Shown piece by piece: positions 1-5,747 of a DNA stretch of 12,139 nt; position 1 is the first letter of the stretch, and each line of letters begins with the position of its first letter. Where the stretch lies: contig CAZIDB010000142.1 of NCBI GenBank assembly GCA_964537965.1, positions 1 to 12,139 on the forward strand. Reading direction: 5' to 3'. Origin of the DNA: SURF-24 sp964537965. GTDB taxonomy: Bacteria > Bacteroidota > Ignavibacteria > Ignavibacteriales > SURF-24. A model generated the notes under the pieces. The model was given only the letters and a program-made list of their open reading frames with translations. It had not been told where the DNA came from and made no database searches. The translations under genes and the position numbers were made by a program.

Positions 1-28
1 TTTATTTTTTTGTTACTAAATTAGCCTG

Positions 29-49
29 CGATTAATTGAGGGTTAATCG
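29..49. repeat. Inverted repeat, 7-bp arms (CGATTAA/TTAATCG)
   Basis: Perfect arms at 29-35 and 43-49 around a 7-nt centre. No T-run follows on either strand, so it does not look like an intrinsic terminator. It lies directly before a second palindrome (53-71) in the leader of the membrane-protein gene. It may be an operator or a leader hairpin; the function is unknown. Confidence 0.5.
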
Positions 50-52
50 TTA

Positions 53-71
53 CCTGGAATTATATTCCAGG
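53..71. repeat. Inverted repeat, 8-bp arms (CCTGGAAT/ATTCCAGG)
   Basis: Perfect 8-bp arms at 53-60 and 64-71 with a 3-nt centre. It ends 35 nt before the preferred ATG at 107. The short centre suits a dimeric-repressor operator better than a terminator, and no T-run follows. The role is inferred only from shape and position. Confidence 0.5.
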
Positions 72-106
72 TGAATTCCGGTTGTAATAAATATTATAAG
101 GATTGT

Positions 107-943
107 ATGGTCTTAAGAAAACCATTTGTTTTATGGATAATTGCTTTCATAATTACAATCGCTTCGGCTTTTTATCAGCGTGTAACAGGCCCTACTTATG
201 AAGTGAAGAATAAAATTAATATAGAAGGAAAAGAAATTTCATATATATTGGAAAGAAGTCATTCCACATCATCGGATTATAAAATTGAAATATATACGGG
301 TGATAAAAATATCGGCGGTGAATTATACTGGAAGCGTTATAAAACCAATGATGATTATACTAAGGTTGAAATGAAATATCATTCTGAAAATTTAAACGCA
401 ATTCTTCCCGCACAACCTTCGGCAGGCAAGCTTCAGTATGAAATTGTTTTGGTTAAAGGAGACAGAATTTTTAACCTTACTGAAAAACCTGTTGTTATTC
501 GATTTAAAGATGATGTGCCAATGGGAATAATTATTCCACATATAATTTTAATTTTCTGCGCTATGCTTTTTTCAACAAGAGCAGGACTTGAGGCATTCAA
601 TCCTTCTCCAAGGTTTAAACTATTTTCTGCCTGGACATTGGTTTTTCTAATCTTAGGTGGAATGTTATTCGGGCCTATTACACAACTGTATGCGTTTGGC
701 GCATTATGGACGGGCATTCCTTACGGATATGATCTTACGGATAATAAAACTTTGATTGCATTAATCGGTTGGATACTGGCAGCAATAATGGTTTGGAAAA
801 ATAGCAACTCTAAACGATGGATGATTTTTGCTGCCGTACTTATGTTTTTGGTATATTTAATTCCGCACAGCGTTCTTGGTTCTGAACTGGATTACAGTAA
901 ACTTGATAAAGAGAACAAGACCGAACAAAAAGTAGGTCCTTAA
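107..943 (+). CDS. Five-helix membrane protein with an extracytoplasmic beta-rich domain, function unknown
   Basis: The predicted protein has 278 residues when started at the ATG at 107, which follows an AAGGA at 98-102. A GTG at 71 in the same frame would add 12 polar residues, lies on a palindrome and has no ribosome binding site, so I reject it. Helix 1 spans about residues 8-23. Residues 24-137 are polar, strand-rich and probably extracytoplasmic. Four further hydrophobic helices lie near 139-157, 173-190, 214-231 and 238-253, and the tail is short and charged. Between helices 3 and 4 a striking polar motif, WTGIPYGYDLTDNK (about residues 201-214), looks conserved or functional because loops are rarely so aromatic and glycine-rich. 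I do not recognise a named family. The DinB-like gene starts 40 nt downstream with no terminator between, so the two may be co-transcribed. Confidence 0.85.
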   Translation: MVLRKPFVLWIIAFIITIASAFYQRVTGPTYEVKNKINIEGKEISYILERSHSTSSDYKIEIYTGDKNIGGELYWKRYKTNDDYTKVEMKYHSENLNAILPAQPSAGKLQYEIVLVKGDRIFNLTEKPVVIRFKDDVPMGIIIPHIILIFCAMLFSTRAGLEAFNPSPRFKLFSAWTLVFLILGGMLFGPITQLYAFGALWTGIPYGYDLTDNKTLIALIGWILAAIMVWKNSNSKRWMIFAAVLMFLVYLIPHSVLGSELDYSKLDKENKTEQKVGP

Positions 944-983
944 TAAACATCTTGTTTCTTTTAAACCACTATAGGAGGTAAGT

Positions 984-1445
984 ATGGTTTGCGAGTCCGA
1001 AAGAATTTCCAAAATGTTTGCTGATCTTTATGCGGGCAATCCCTGGATTGAAGTTACAATAACGGATACATTAAAACACATCACGGCGGATATGGCTTAT
1101 AAAAAACCGGCGGCGGGAATTAATTCAATCTGGGAAATTGTTAATCATTTAATTAGCTGGCGTACAACAATTCTTAAAAGACTGCAGGGCGCTATAATTC
1201 CTTCTCCTCCTAATAATTATTTCGAGCCTGTCAAAGATAAATCACAGGAAGCCTGGGAAGCAACTCTTGAAAGATTAAATAAAAGTCAGACCGAGTGGGA
1301 AGAACTGTTACCAAAACTTTCAGAAGAAAAGTACGATGAGTTTTATCCTAACTATGGTTATTCGGTTTGCGAGTTTGTAAACGGCATTATTCAACACGAT
1401 GCATACCACCTTGGACAGATTGTACTGATTAAAAAACTGCTGTAA
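984..1445 (+). CDS. DinB-fold (DinB/YfiT-like) putative metal-dependent enzyme
   Basis: The protein has 153 residues, the usual size for the DinB four-helix-bundle superfamily. The three histidines expected to bind the metal ion are visible: H55 in the helix-2 motif VNHLISW, and H138 and H142 in the last-helix motif QHDAYHLGQI. No signal peptide is present, so it should be cytoplasmic. Members of this superfamily include thiol-dependent transferases and damage-induced proteins, but substrate cannot be read from sequence and the SOS link of the original dinB does not transfer. The start is secure: a full AGGAGG at 973-978 lies 5 nt before the ATG. It follows the membrane-protein gene closely, which suggests shared transcription but gives no functional clue. 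Confidence 0.88.
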   Translation: MVCESERISKMFADLYAGNPWIEVTITDTLKHITADMAYKKPAAGINSIWEIVNHLISWRTTILKRLQGAIIPSPPNNYFEPVKDKSQEAWEATLERLNKSQTEWEELLPKLSEEKYDEFYPNYGYSVCEFVNGIIQHDAYHLGQIVLIKKLL

Positions 1446-1516
1446 TAAATTATTTACTCTGATATTTCTTTTGTTTAAGTTGTAGGCAGTTAAAACTTGC
1501 GGGAGGAGAATTTCCT

Positions 1517-1741
1517 GTGCAGATAATCCACAAGCTGTTTAAACTGTCTTTCCAAATTTTATTAATTCTTTATAATGCCAATTACTATGCTTTCTCTCAA
1601 CAAGGTTTCTGGAAATCTTTTGACCGGAAGAGCGTTTATAATTTTATCTGGAATTCAGGCAATGAACCTTCCGGAGTTTATTTTTACCGGTTAAAGGCAG
1701 GAGATTATAGTCAGTCACAGAAGATGATTCTCTTAAAATAA
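1517..1741 (+). pseudogene. Remnant of a type IX secretion system C-terminal sorting domain
   Basis: The frame encodes 74 residues. The last 30 or so (coding about 1650-1738) match the typical T9SS type-A sorting tail: VYNFIWN, a short linker, PSGVYFYRLKAG, then DYSQSQKMILLK before the stop. Such tails normally end secreted proteins of several hundred residues. Here the upstream 40 residues look neither like a passenger domain nor like the first half of a sorting domain, so the gene is probably a truncated and mutated leftover. A GTG at 1517 with GGGAGGAG at 1501-1508 could still permit translation of a short hydrophobic-leader peptide, so a small expressed protein is not excluded. It signals that the genome encodes or encoded a type IX secretion system, whose machinery is not in this window. 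Confidence 0.6.
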
Positions 1742-1841
1742 TTTTTAACTGAATTTCATTTTTCTTGACTTCCTCATCATTTATTATAGATTATAAAATA
1801 GTTTGTTATAAACGAGCTGTTCCGTTTTCGTGTTTAATATT

Positions 1842-1863
1842 TTCAATTATAAAATAAATTGAA
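1842..1863. repeat. Inverted repeat (TTCAATT/AATTGAA) before the amidase ribosome binding site
   Basis: Perfect 7-bp arms at 1842-1848 and 1857-1863 around an 8-nt all-AT loop. The GAGGTG ribosome binding site of the amidase starts at 1865, so a hairpin or a bound regulator here could affect initiation. It is AT-only apart from one C and one G, so chance occurrence in this composition is possible. Confidence 0.35.
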
Positions 1864-1874
1864 TGAGGTGAATT

Positions 1875-2834
1875 ATGCCACCGGTAATAAATAATTCTCT
1901 TAAACTTTCTTCCGATCAATATTTTCCAACCAGTAATTCCAAGAGCGGAATCTGTCTTCATCATACGTGCGGTGGCACTGCCGCATCAACAATAGATTGG
2001 TGGAAACGCGATGCGCAAATGGTTGGCACCGCTTTCATAATTGATAGAGACGGTACTATCTACAAAGTATTCGATCCTGTTGGCTGGGCTTACCAGTTCG
2101 GTTTAAAATGGAAAGACCCGGACAGATTAAATTTCGAAAAACGCTTTATTGGAATTGAGATTGCAAGCGAAGGCGGACTAGTTGAAAATGAAGAGAAACT
2201 ATACTGCTTTGATACTGTAAGTTCAAGAACTTTAAAGAAACGCGGGGATGCATTTGACTATGGACAGGTTTACAGAGGTTACAGATATTTTGATAAATAT
2301 GAACCGGAACAAATTGATTCGGTCATTCAGCTTGTAAACTATCTCTGCGATTCGTTCGGTATTGAAAGAAAAATTCCTGTGAACTATATGAATTTTTACG
2401 GCGAACAGCTTAAAGACTTCAAAGGTGTAATTGGTCATGTAAATGTTAGATTGGATAAGAGCGATCCGTTGCCTGACAAACAATTCTGGCAAAGTGTAAT
2501 TACAGGATGTAATCTTCAGCTTGTTGACATTGCATCCCAGGCTTTTATGGTTGGGGCGGCTCTTACTCAGGACCAGGTTCAAAAATTATTTCAGGAAAAT
2601 TTATTACAGTTTAATAAAATGAATCGCGCCGCCGGAAATATGGTTAAAGGATTATTGTGGGAACTTCAGGATAGCGGCAGAAATACTTACATAAGATTGA
2701 AAGATGCAGTTGCAGACGGCCACGTGGTTTTTTATGAAATGGTTCAGGGAGATGAAAAAATAATTCCTGTTGCCGCTCAGTCGCTTGGGTTTAAGAGTTG
2801 GGATAATAACAGGCTGGAGGTGTACAATGCTTAA
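1875..2834 (+). CDS. N-acetylmuramoyl-L-alanine amidase (Amidase_2/PGRP fold) with a C-terminal extension
   Basis: The 319-residue protein is predicted to cleave the bond between N-acetylmuramic acid and L-alanine in peptidoglycan. The catalytic domain covers about residues 20-210. The zinc ligands fit H29 in the HHT motif, H188 in IGHVNV and D197 in KSDPLP. E95 in FIGIEIA and K195 match the conserved glutamate and lysine of AmpD-like enzymes. No signal peptide is present, as in phage endolysins and cytoplasmic AmpD. Residues 212-319 form an extension I do not recognise: a long amphipathic helical stretch followed by a short strand-rich end. A GAGGTG lies 4 nt before the ATG. The stop overlaps the start of the next gene by 8 nt, which implies translational coupling. 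The extension and the coupled membrane protein favour an endolysin-like or export-coupled role over cytoplasmic recycling; that is inference. Confidence 0.9.
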   Translation: MPPVINNSLKLSSDQYFPTSNSKSGICLHHTCGGTAASTIDWWKRDAQMVGTAFIIDRDGTIYKVFDPVGWAYQFGLKWKDPDRLNFEKRFIGIEIASEGGLVENEEKLYCFDTVSSRTLKKRGDAFDYGQVYRGYRYFDKYEPEQIDSVIQLVNYLCDSFGIERKIPVNYMNFYGEQLKDFKGVIGHVNVRLDKSDPLPDKQFWQSVITGCNLQLVDIASQAFMVGAALTQDQVQKLFQENLLQFNKMNRAAGNMVKGLLWELQDSGRNTYIRLKDAVADGHVVFYEMVQGDEKIIPVAAQSLGFKSWDNNRLEVYNA

Positions 2835-3561
2835 ATGGATTGCAGGAATTCTTGCGGTACTGTTTATCGGTAGCCTTGTTTCAAATTATATTTTCTGGGG
2901 AAAGTCCAAAGAGAAAATTGAGAAAGCGGAAAAAGACTTGGCCGATTATAAATCCAAATACAATATGGTAATAAATAAAGGGGACAGCATTGAAGCAGTA
3001 ATATCAGGATTAAAGAAACAGGAGACCGGATTTGTTAAGAAGATAGATAGCCTTGAAAATTTTGTTGAAGACCTGAAATCAGAAAATCAGAAACAGCAAT
3101 TAAAAGTTGCAAATCTTTTTGAACCGGATGAATTAGTTGATGAAATGAGATTTACTTTCCCGGAATTAAAGACCTCACCTATCGGTGTGGCGCGTGTTCC
3201 TCATCCTGAAACAGGATTTATGATTCGTACTTTCCAGGTTCCGGTACAGTTTGTTGCTACTTTTATTTCAGACCATAAAGAAGTGGAAAATTTTAAGAAA
3301 CAGATTGCTGCCCTTGGAGAAGTGAATTTTACATACAAAAATTATATGGCTTTAAAGGACTCAATAATTTTTCTTAAAGAACAAAAAGCCGAAGCTTATA
3401 AACAGGGACTTGAGTACGGCTTAAAGCGCTACGAAGATTTGATGAAGGAATATATAAGCACATTAAAGAATCCTCCTAAAATTGAATGGCCATCCGTTAC
3501 ATCAATTATAGCGGCAGGTGCGGCGGGTGTTGCAGCGGGAATCTTAATTAATAAGAAATGA
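2827..3561 (+). CDS. Bitopic coiled-coil membrane protein coupled to the amidase (spanin- or holin-like candidate)
   Basis: The 244-residue protein starts at the ATG at 2827, preceded by GGAGG at 2816-2820. A longer frame opens upstream, but it lies inside the amidase gene. Residues 3-23 form a hydrophobic N-terminal anchor. Residues 28-95 are charged and heptad-like, probably coiled coil. The middle (about 100-160) is a compact domain of unknown type. A second charged helix runs about 165-215. The last 19 residues form a small-residue hydrophobic segment with glycine spacing (GAAGVAAG) ending in Lys-Lys. Rz-type spanins share the N-anchor plus coiled coil, and some holins carry glycine-rich helices, but neither family is recognised by sequence. 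The 8-nt overlap with the amidase gene argues that the two products act together. A general envelope protein unrelated to lysis remains possible. Confidence 0.8.
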   Translation: MLKWIAGILAVLFIGSLVSNYIFWGKSKEKIEKAEKDLADYKSKYNMVINKGDSIEAVISGLKKQETGFVKKIDSLENFVEDLKSENQKQQLKVANLFEPDELVDEMRFTFPELKTSPIGVARVPHPETGFMIRTFQVPVQFVATFISDHKEVENFKKQIAALGEVNFTYKNYMALKDSIIFLKEQKAEAYKQGLEYGLKRYEDLMKEYISTLKNPPKIEWPSVTSIIAAGAAGVAAGILINKK

Positions 3562-3576
3562 TGTTGCTCGCCTCGA

Positions 3577-3617
3577 TTCGCGAGTCGAAGCGGGGATGCT
3601 TGATACTTGATACTGGA
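3577..3617 (+). repeat. Direct repeat A, left copy
   Basis: The 41-nt unit starts TTCGCGAGTCGAAG and runs into GATxCTx heptamers. It matches the right copy at 4107-4147 at 38 of 41 positions, differing at 3598, 3605 and 3612. The TTCG/CGAA at its start can form a small hairpin. Confidence 0.9.
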
Positions 3618-3636
3618 TTCATGATGCTGGATGAAT
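3595..3636 (+). repeat. Heptanucleotide tandem array, left (six units)
   Basis: Six in-phase 7-mers: GATGCTT, GATACTT, GATACTG, GATTCAT, GATGCTG, GATGAAT. GAT is invariant and the last four bases drift. This is the form of a short tandemly repeated heptamer array. Two more units (GATGCTG, GATTTGT) occur at 3735-3748. Confidence 0.8.
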
Positions 3637-3680
3637 AAAGGTTAACATCTTAAAAGACTCGGAGAAGAGGGGAACTGGTG

Positions 3681-3731
3681 ATTAAACTCTGTGGTGCTCA
3701 GTGTTCTCTGTGTAACGACTTAGAGTTGCGG
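3681..3731 (+). repeat. Direct repeat B, left copy
   Basis: The 51-nt unit starts ATTAAACTCTGTGG and ends TTAGAGTTGCGG. It is identical to the right copy at 4031-4091 apart from a 10-nt duplication in the latter. Internally it is built from CTCTGTGG-like units about 10 nt apart. Confidence 0.9.
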
Positions 3732-3796
3732 CTGGATGCTGGATTTGTAAAGCGAAAAGTTGCTACGCTTTTGATATTAATAAGTTTATTAATACT

Positions 3797-3840
3797 GGTT
3801 GCTTCGATACGAACAAATAAATTTGTTCTACTCAGCAACC
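3797..3840 (-). repeat. Palindromic element 1 (minus orientation)
   Basis: The outer arms are GGTTGCT (3797-3803) and AGCAACC (3834-3840). The inner stem is GAACAAAT (3811-3818) and ATTTGTTC (3821-3828), a perfect 8 bp with a 2-nt centre. Read on the minus strand, the unpaired segments between the stems are GAGTA and GTATCGA, shared with elements 2 and (nearly) 4. Confidence 0.9.
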
Positions 3841-3868
3841 TTATGAATTGATGAAAGAAAGTTGCCGC

Positions 3869-3912
3869 GGTTATTGAGTAATCAGGCATTTGCCGGATGT
3901 ATCGAAATAACC
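3869..3912 (+). repeat. Palindromic element 2 (plus orientation)
   Basis: Outer arms GGTTATT and AATAACC pair over 7 bp. The inner arms ATCAGGCA and TGCCGGAT pair at 7 of 8 positions around TT. The segments between stems are GAGTA and GTATCGA, identical to element 1 in its own orientation. The inner stem sequence is unrelated to that of element 1. Confidence 0.9.
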
Positions 3913-3920
3913 TTTTATTA

Positions 3921-3963
3921 GGTTGCTTTAATACTTTCTGATAAATCAGGAAACTCAGCAACC
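3921..3963 (-). repeat. Palindromic element 3 (minus orientation)
   Basis: Outer arms GGTTGCT (3921-3927) and AGCAACC (3957-3963) equal those of element 1. The inner stem has CTGAT/ATCAG (3938-3942, 3945-3949) around AA and then TTT/AAA past a one-base bulge. It is 1 nt shorter than the others, and its internal loops (GAGTT, GTATTAA on the minus strand) are the most diverged. Confidence 0.85.
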
Positions 3964-3974
3964 TTCAATACTGT

Positions 3975-4018
3975 GGTTGTTGAGAAGGACGACTTTAGTC
4001 GGACGTATCGAAACAACA
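3975..4018 (+). repeat. Palindromic element 4 (plus orientation)
   Basis: Outer arms GGTTGTT and AACAACA pair at 6 of 7 positions. The inner arms GGACGACT and AGTCGGAC pair at 6 of 8 positions around TT, with a continuous CGACT/AGTCG core (3990-3994, 3997-4001). The segments between stems are GAGAA and GTATCGA. Its length is the same 44 nt as elements 1 and 2. Confidence 0.85.
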
Positions 4019-4030
4019 TTGGTTCAGACA

Positions 4031-4091
4031 ATTAAACTCTGTGGCTCTCTGTGGTGCTCAGTGTTCTCTGTGTAACGACTTAGAGTTGCGG
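4031..4091 (+). repeat. Direct repeat B', right copy with 10-nt internal duplication
   Basis: It is identical to the unit at 3681-3731 except for one extra decamer, so that CTCTGTGG occurs twice in succession (4037-4044 and 4047-4054). This is the pattern expected from slippage within a decamer-built repeat. Confidence 0.9.
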
Positions 4092-4106
4092 TTGGTTGCA
4101 GCTCAC

Positions 4107-4147
4107 TTCGCGAGTCGAAGCGGGGATACTTGATTCTTGATGCTGGA
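4107..4147 (+). repeat. Direct repeat A', right copy
   Basis: It matches 3577-3617 at 38 of 41 positions at a distance of 530 nt. Together with one more base on the left it forms a perfect CTTCG/CGAAG stem (4106-4120) around CGAGT. Confidence 0.9.
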
Positions 4148-4159
4148 TACTTGATGCTG
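4125..4159 (+). repeat. Heptanucleotide tandem array, right (five units)
   Basis: Five in-phase 7-mers: GATACTT, GATTCTT, GATGCTG, GATACTT, GATGCTG. It is the same family as the left array at 3595-3636 but with a different unit order, so it has diverged by unit gain, loss or mutation. Confidence 0.8.
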
Positions 4160-4219
4160 GCAGGAATTTTTATTTTTCAATTCAACAAATATATCTCTGT
4201 AAAATATAAGAGGAGTAAA

Positions 4220-5017
4220 ATGAAAACATTAAAAGAAGGAATGAAGGGACCGCAGGTTAAAAAACTCCAGCAGAAACTTTTAGAAGCTGGTTTTAATCCG
4301 GGAGCAATTGACGGAGAATTTGGTAACGGAACAGAAGCGGCAGTTATTAATTTTCAGAAAAGCATTGGATTACTTGCTGATGGAATTGCTGGTGCAAAAA
4401 CATTGCAGGAGCTCGGCTTAAAATTTACAGACGAAATCCCAAACACTGCATTGCAGGTTACAGTTGCTGTTGCAAGTAAGATTCTTCCTTTTGCCCCTTT
4501 GGATAACATTAAAAAATATCTTCCGCTTATTCTAACCGAATTAGAAAAAGAAGGTTTAAATGACAAGCAGTTTATATTAATGGCACTCGCAACTATAAGA
4601 GCGGAAACCGAAAGTTGTGCACCTATAAGCGAATACCTATCACGTTACAACACTTCTCCCGGTGGAAAACCATTTGATCTTTATGATAACAGGAGAGACA
4701 TTGGTAATCAGGGTCCACCTGATGGAGAAAGTTTTAAAGGCAGAGGATTTATTCAACTTACAGGGCGAGCGAATTACCTGAAGTATGGGAAAGCAATTGG
4801 TTTGGGCAAGCAGCTTGTAGATAATCCTGATCTTGCTAATGACCCGGAAATTGCCGCAAGACTTCTTGTGAAATTTCTTAAAGATAAAGAGATGAAAATA
4901 AGAGAGGCTCTTCTTGAAGATGATCTCAAAGCTGCAAGAAAATTAGTAAACGGCGGCAGCCACGGGCTTGATAGATTTACAGACGCATATAGAAAAGGTG
5001 AAGGGTTGCTTGCTTAA
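4220..5017 (+). CDS. Peptidoglycan-binding + GH19-like muramidase (endolysin-like)
   Basis: The 265-residue protein starts at the ATG at 4220, preceded by AGGAG at 4211-4215. The frame stays open further upstream only across repeat DNA. Residues 4-66 form a PG_binding_1 domain, with the usual G-xx-V-xx-L-Q-xx-L start and the IDGEFGNGTEAAV core. Residues 85-262 resemble the lysozyme-like GH19 fold of phage endolysins and chitinases: the probable catalytic glutamate is E129 in IRAETES, and the GRGFIQLTGRANY motif (174-186) lines the active site. It should cut the glycan strands of peptidoglycan. No signal peptide is visible. With the amidase at 1875-2834 it provides the second bond specificity of a lysis set. 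It converges on the response regulator gene with only 5 nt between stop codons and no obvious hairpin terminator. Confidence 0.9.
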   Translation: MKTLKEGMKGPQVKKLQQKLLEAGFNPGAIDGEFGNGTEAAVINFQKSIGLLADGIAGAKTLQELGLKFTDEIPNTALQVTVAVASKILPFAPLDNIKKYLPLILTELEKEGLNDKQFILMALATIRAETESCAPISEYLSRYNTSPGGKPFDLYDNRRDIGNQGPPDGESFKGRGFIQLTGRANYLKYGKAIGLGKQLVDNPDLANDPEIAARLLVKFLKDKEMKIREALLEDDLKAARKLVNGGSHGLDRFTDAYRKGEGLLA

Positions 5018-5022
5018 AATTG

Positions 5023-5712
5023 TTATTCTATTACTAACTTGTAACCTCTGCCGTGCAGATTGATGATAGATATTTTCGGATCTTCCTGGAGAAATTTTCT
5101 TAATCTTGAAATGAAAACATCCATACTTCTTGCAGTAAAGTATGAATCATTTCCCCAGATTTTCTGAAGGGCAAAATCACGCTGGACCACCTTATTCATA
5201 TTTAAGCAAAGCAAGTGAAGCAATTCAGATTCTTTTGAAGTGAGACTAATTTTATCTTTACCTAATTGAAGAATTTGCTTCTCGCTATCAAAGTTGTATC
5301 TACCAATATTAAAATGAGTCTGAGTGCTTTCAGAATAATTATCTCCGCTTCGTCTTAATACCGCCTGGATTCTTAAAAGTAATTCTTCCATGCTGAATGG
5401 TTTTGTTACATAATCATCGCAACCTGATTTGAAACCTTCAATCCTGTCTTCCTTTAAAGATTTTGCTGTAAGAAAAATAATCGGAATCTGCTGATCGGTT
5501 AACCGGACTTCTTTAACAAAAGTGAACCCGTTTTTTTTCGGCATCATTACATCAACAAGTAAAAGATCATAACGGTTCTTGTTGTATTCAATTAAACCAT
5601 CCACACCATTCTGGCAAAGAACAACTTCAAAGTTATTCATCTCAAGCTGTTCCTGCATTATAAAACCAAGATTGTTGTCGTCTTCAAGCAGTAAAACTTT
5701 TTTCTTTAACAT
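5023..5712 (-). CDS. OmpR-family response regulator
   Basis: The 229-residue protein is a DNA-binding response regulator. The receiver domain (about 1-120) has the acidic pocket E10/D11/D12, the phospho-acceptor D54 in LLVDVMMP, the switch residue T82 and K104 in VTKPF. The C-terminal winged helix (about 135-229) has the usual FTARSMDVFISRLRKFL recognition-helix region and ends GRGYKLVIE. It lies 35 nt downstream of the histidine kinase gene on the same strand, so the two form an operon and a cognate pair. Its binding sites are probably the decamer repeats at 7446-7485. No clear ribosome binding site precedes the ATG, so translation may rely on the upstream gene. Confidence 0.95.
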   Translation of the reverse strand: MLKKKVLLLEDDNNLGFIMQEQLEMNNFEVVLCQNGVDGLIEYNKNRYDLLLVDVMMPKKNGFTFVKEVRLTDQQIPIIFLTAKSLKEDRIEGFKSGCDDYVTKPFSMEELLLRIQAVLRRSGDNYSESTQTHFNIGRYNFDSEKQILQLGKDKISLTSKESELLHLLCLNMNKVVQRDFALQKIWGNDSYFTARSMDVFISRLRKFLQEDPKISIINLHGRGYKLVIE

Positions 5713-5747
5713 ATTATCACGTTTTTGTTTTCAAGATTAATTTATTT

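Larger units (their letters stand above)
3562..4219. other. Repeat-packed intergenic block
   Basis: This 658-nt stretch has no credible gene: the open frames across it are fragments over repeats. Its order is outer direct repeat A with heptamers, direct repeat B, four palindromic elements in alternating orientation, B', then A' with heptamers. The individual repeats are listed separately. It separates the GH19-like gene from the amidase pair and ends at the GH19 ribosome binding site, AGGAG at 4211-4215. Confidence 0.85.

Noticed and set aside
984..1445. Naming the gene dinB or linking it to the SOS response
   Set aside because: The fold family is recognised by its three histidines, but no LexA-type box is visible and the family is functionally mixed.
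1765..1792. Sigma70-like promoter (TTGACT, 16 nt, TAGATT) before the amidase
   Set aside because: The -35 is good but the -10 matches only 4 of 6 bases in a very AT-rich stretch, and promoter consensus in this group is probably different.
3698..3961. Open frame of 87 codons on the minus strand in the repeat block
   Set aside because: It lies over repeat B and three palindromic elements, has no ribosome binding site and no recognisable composition; the repeats explain the sequence.
3577..4147. Target-site duplications of an insertion sequence or attachment sites of a prophage
   Set aside because: The direct repeats are too diverged and nested, and no transposase, integrase or tRNA gene lies between or beside them.
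3577..4159. CRISPR array
   Set aside because: There are repeats, but unit lengths differ, copies are only two to four with unequal spacing and alternating orientation, and no cas gene is present.
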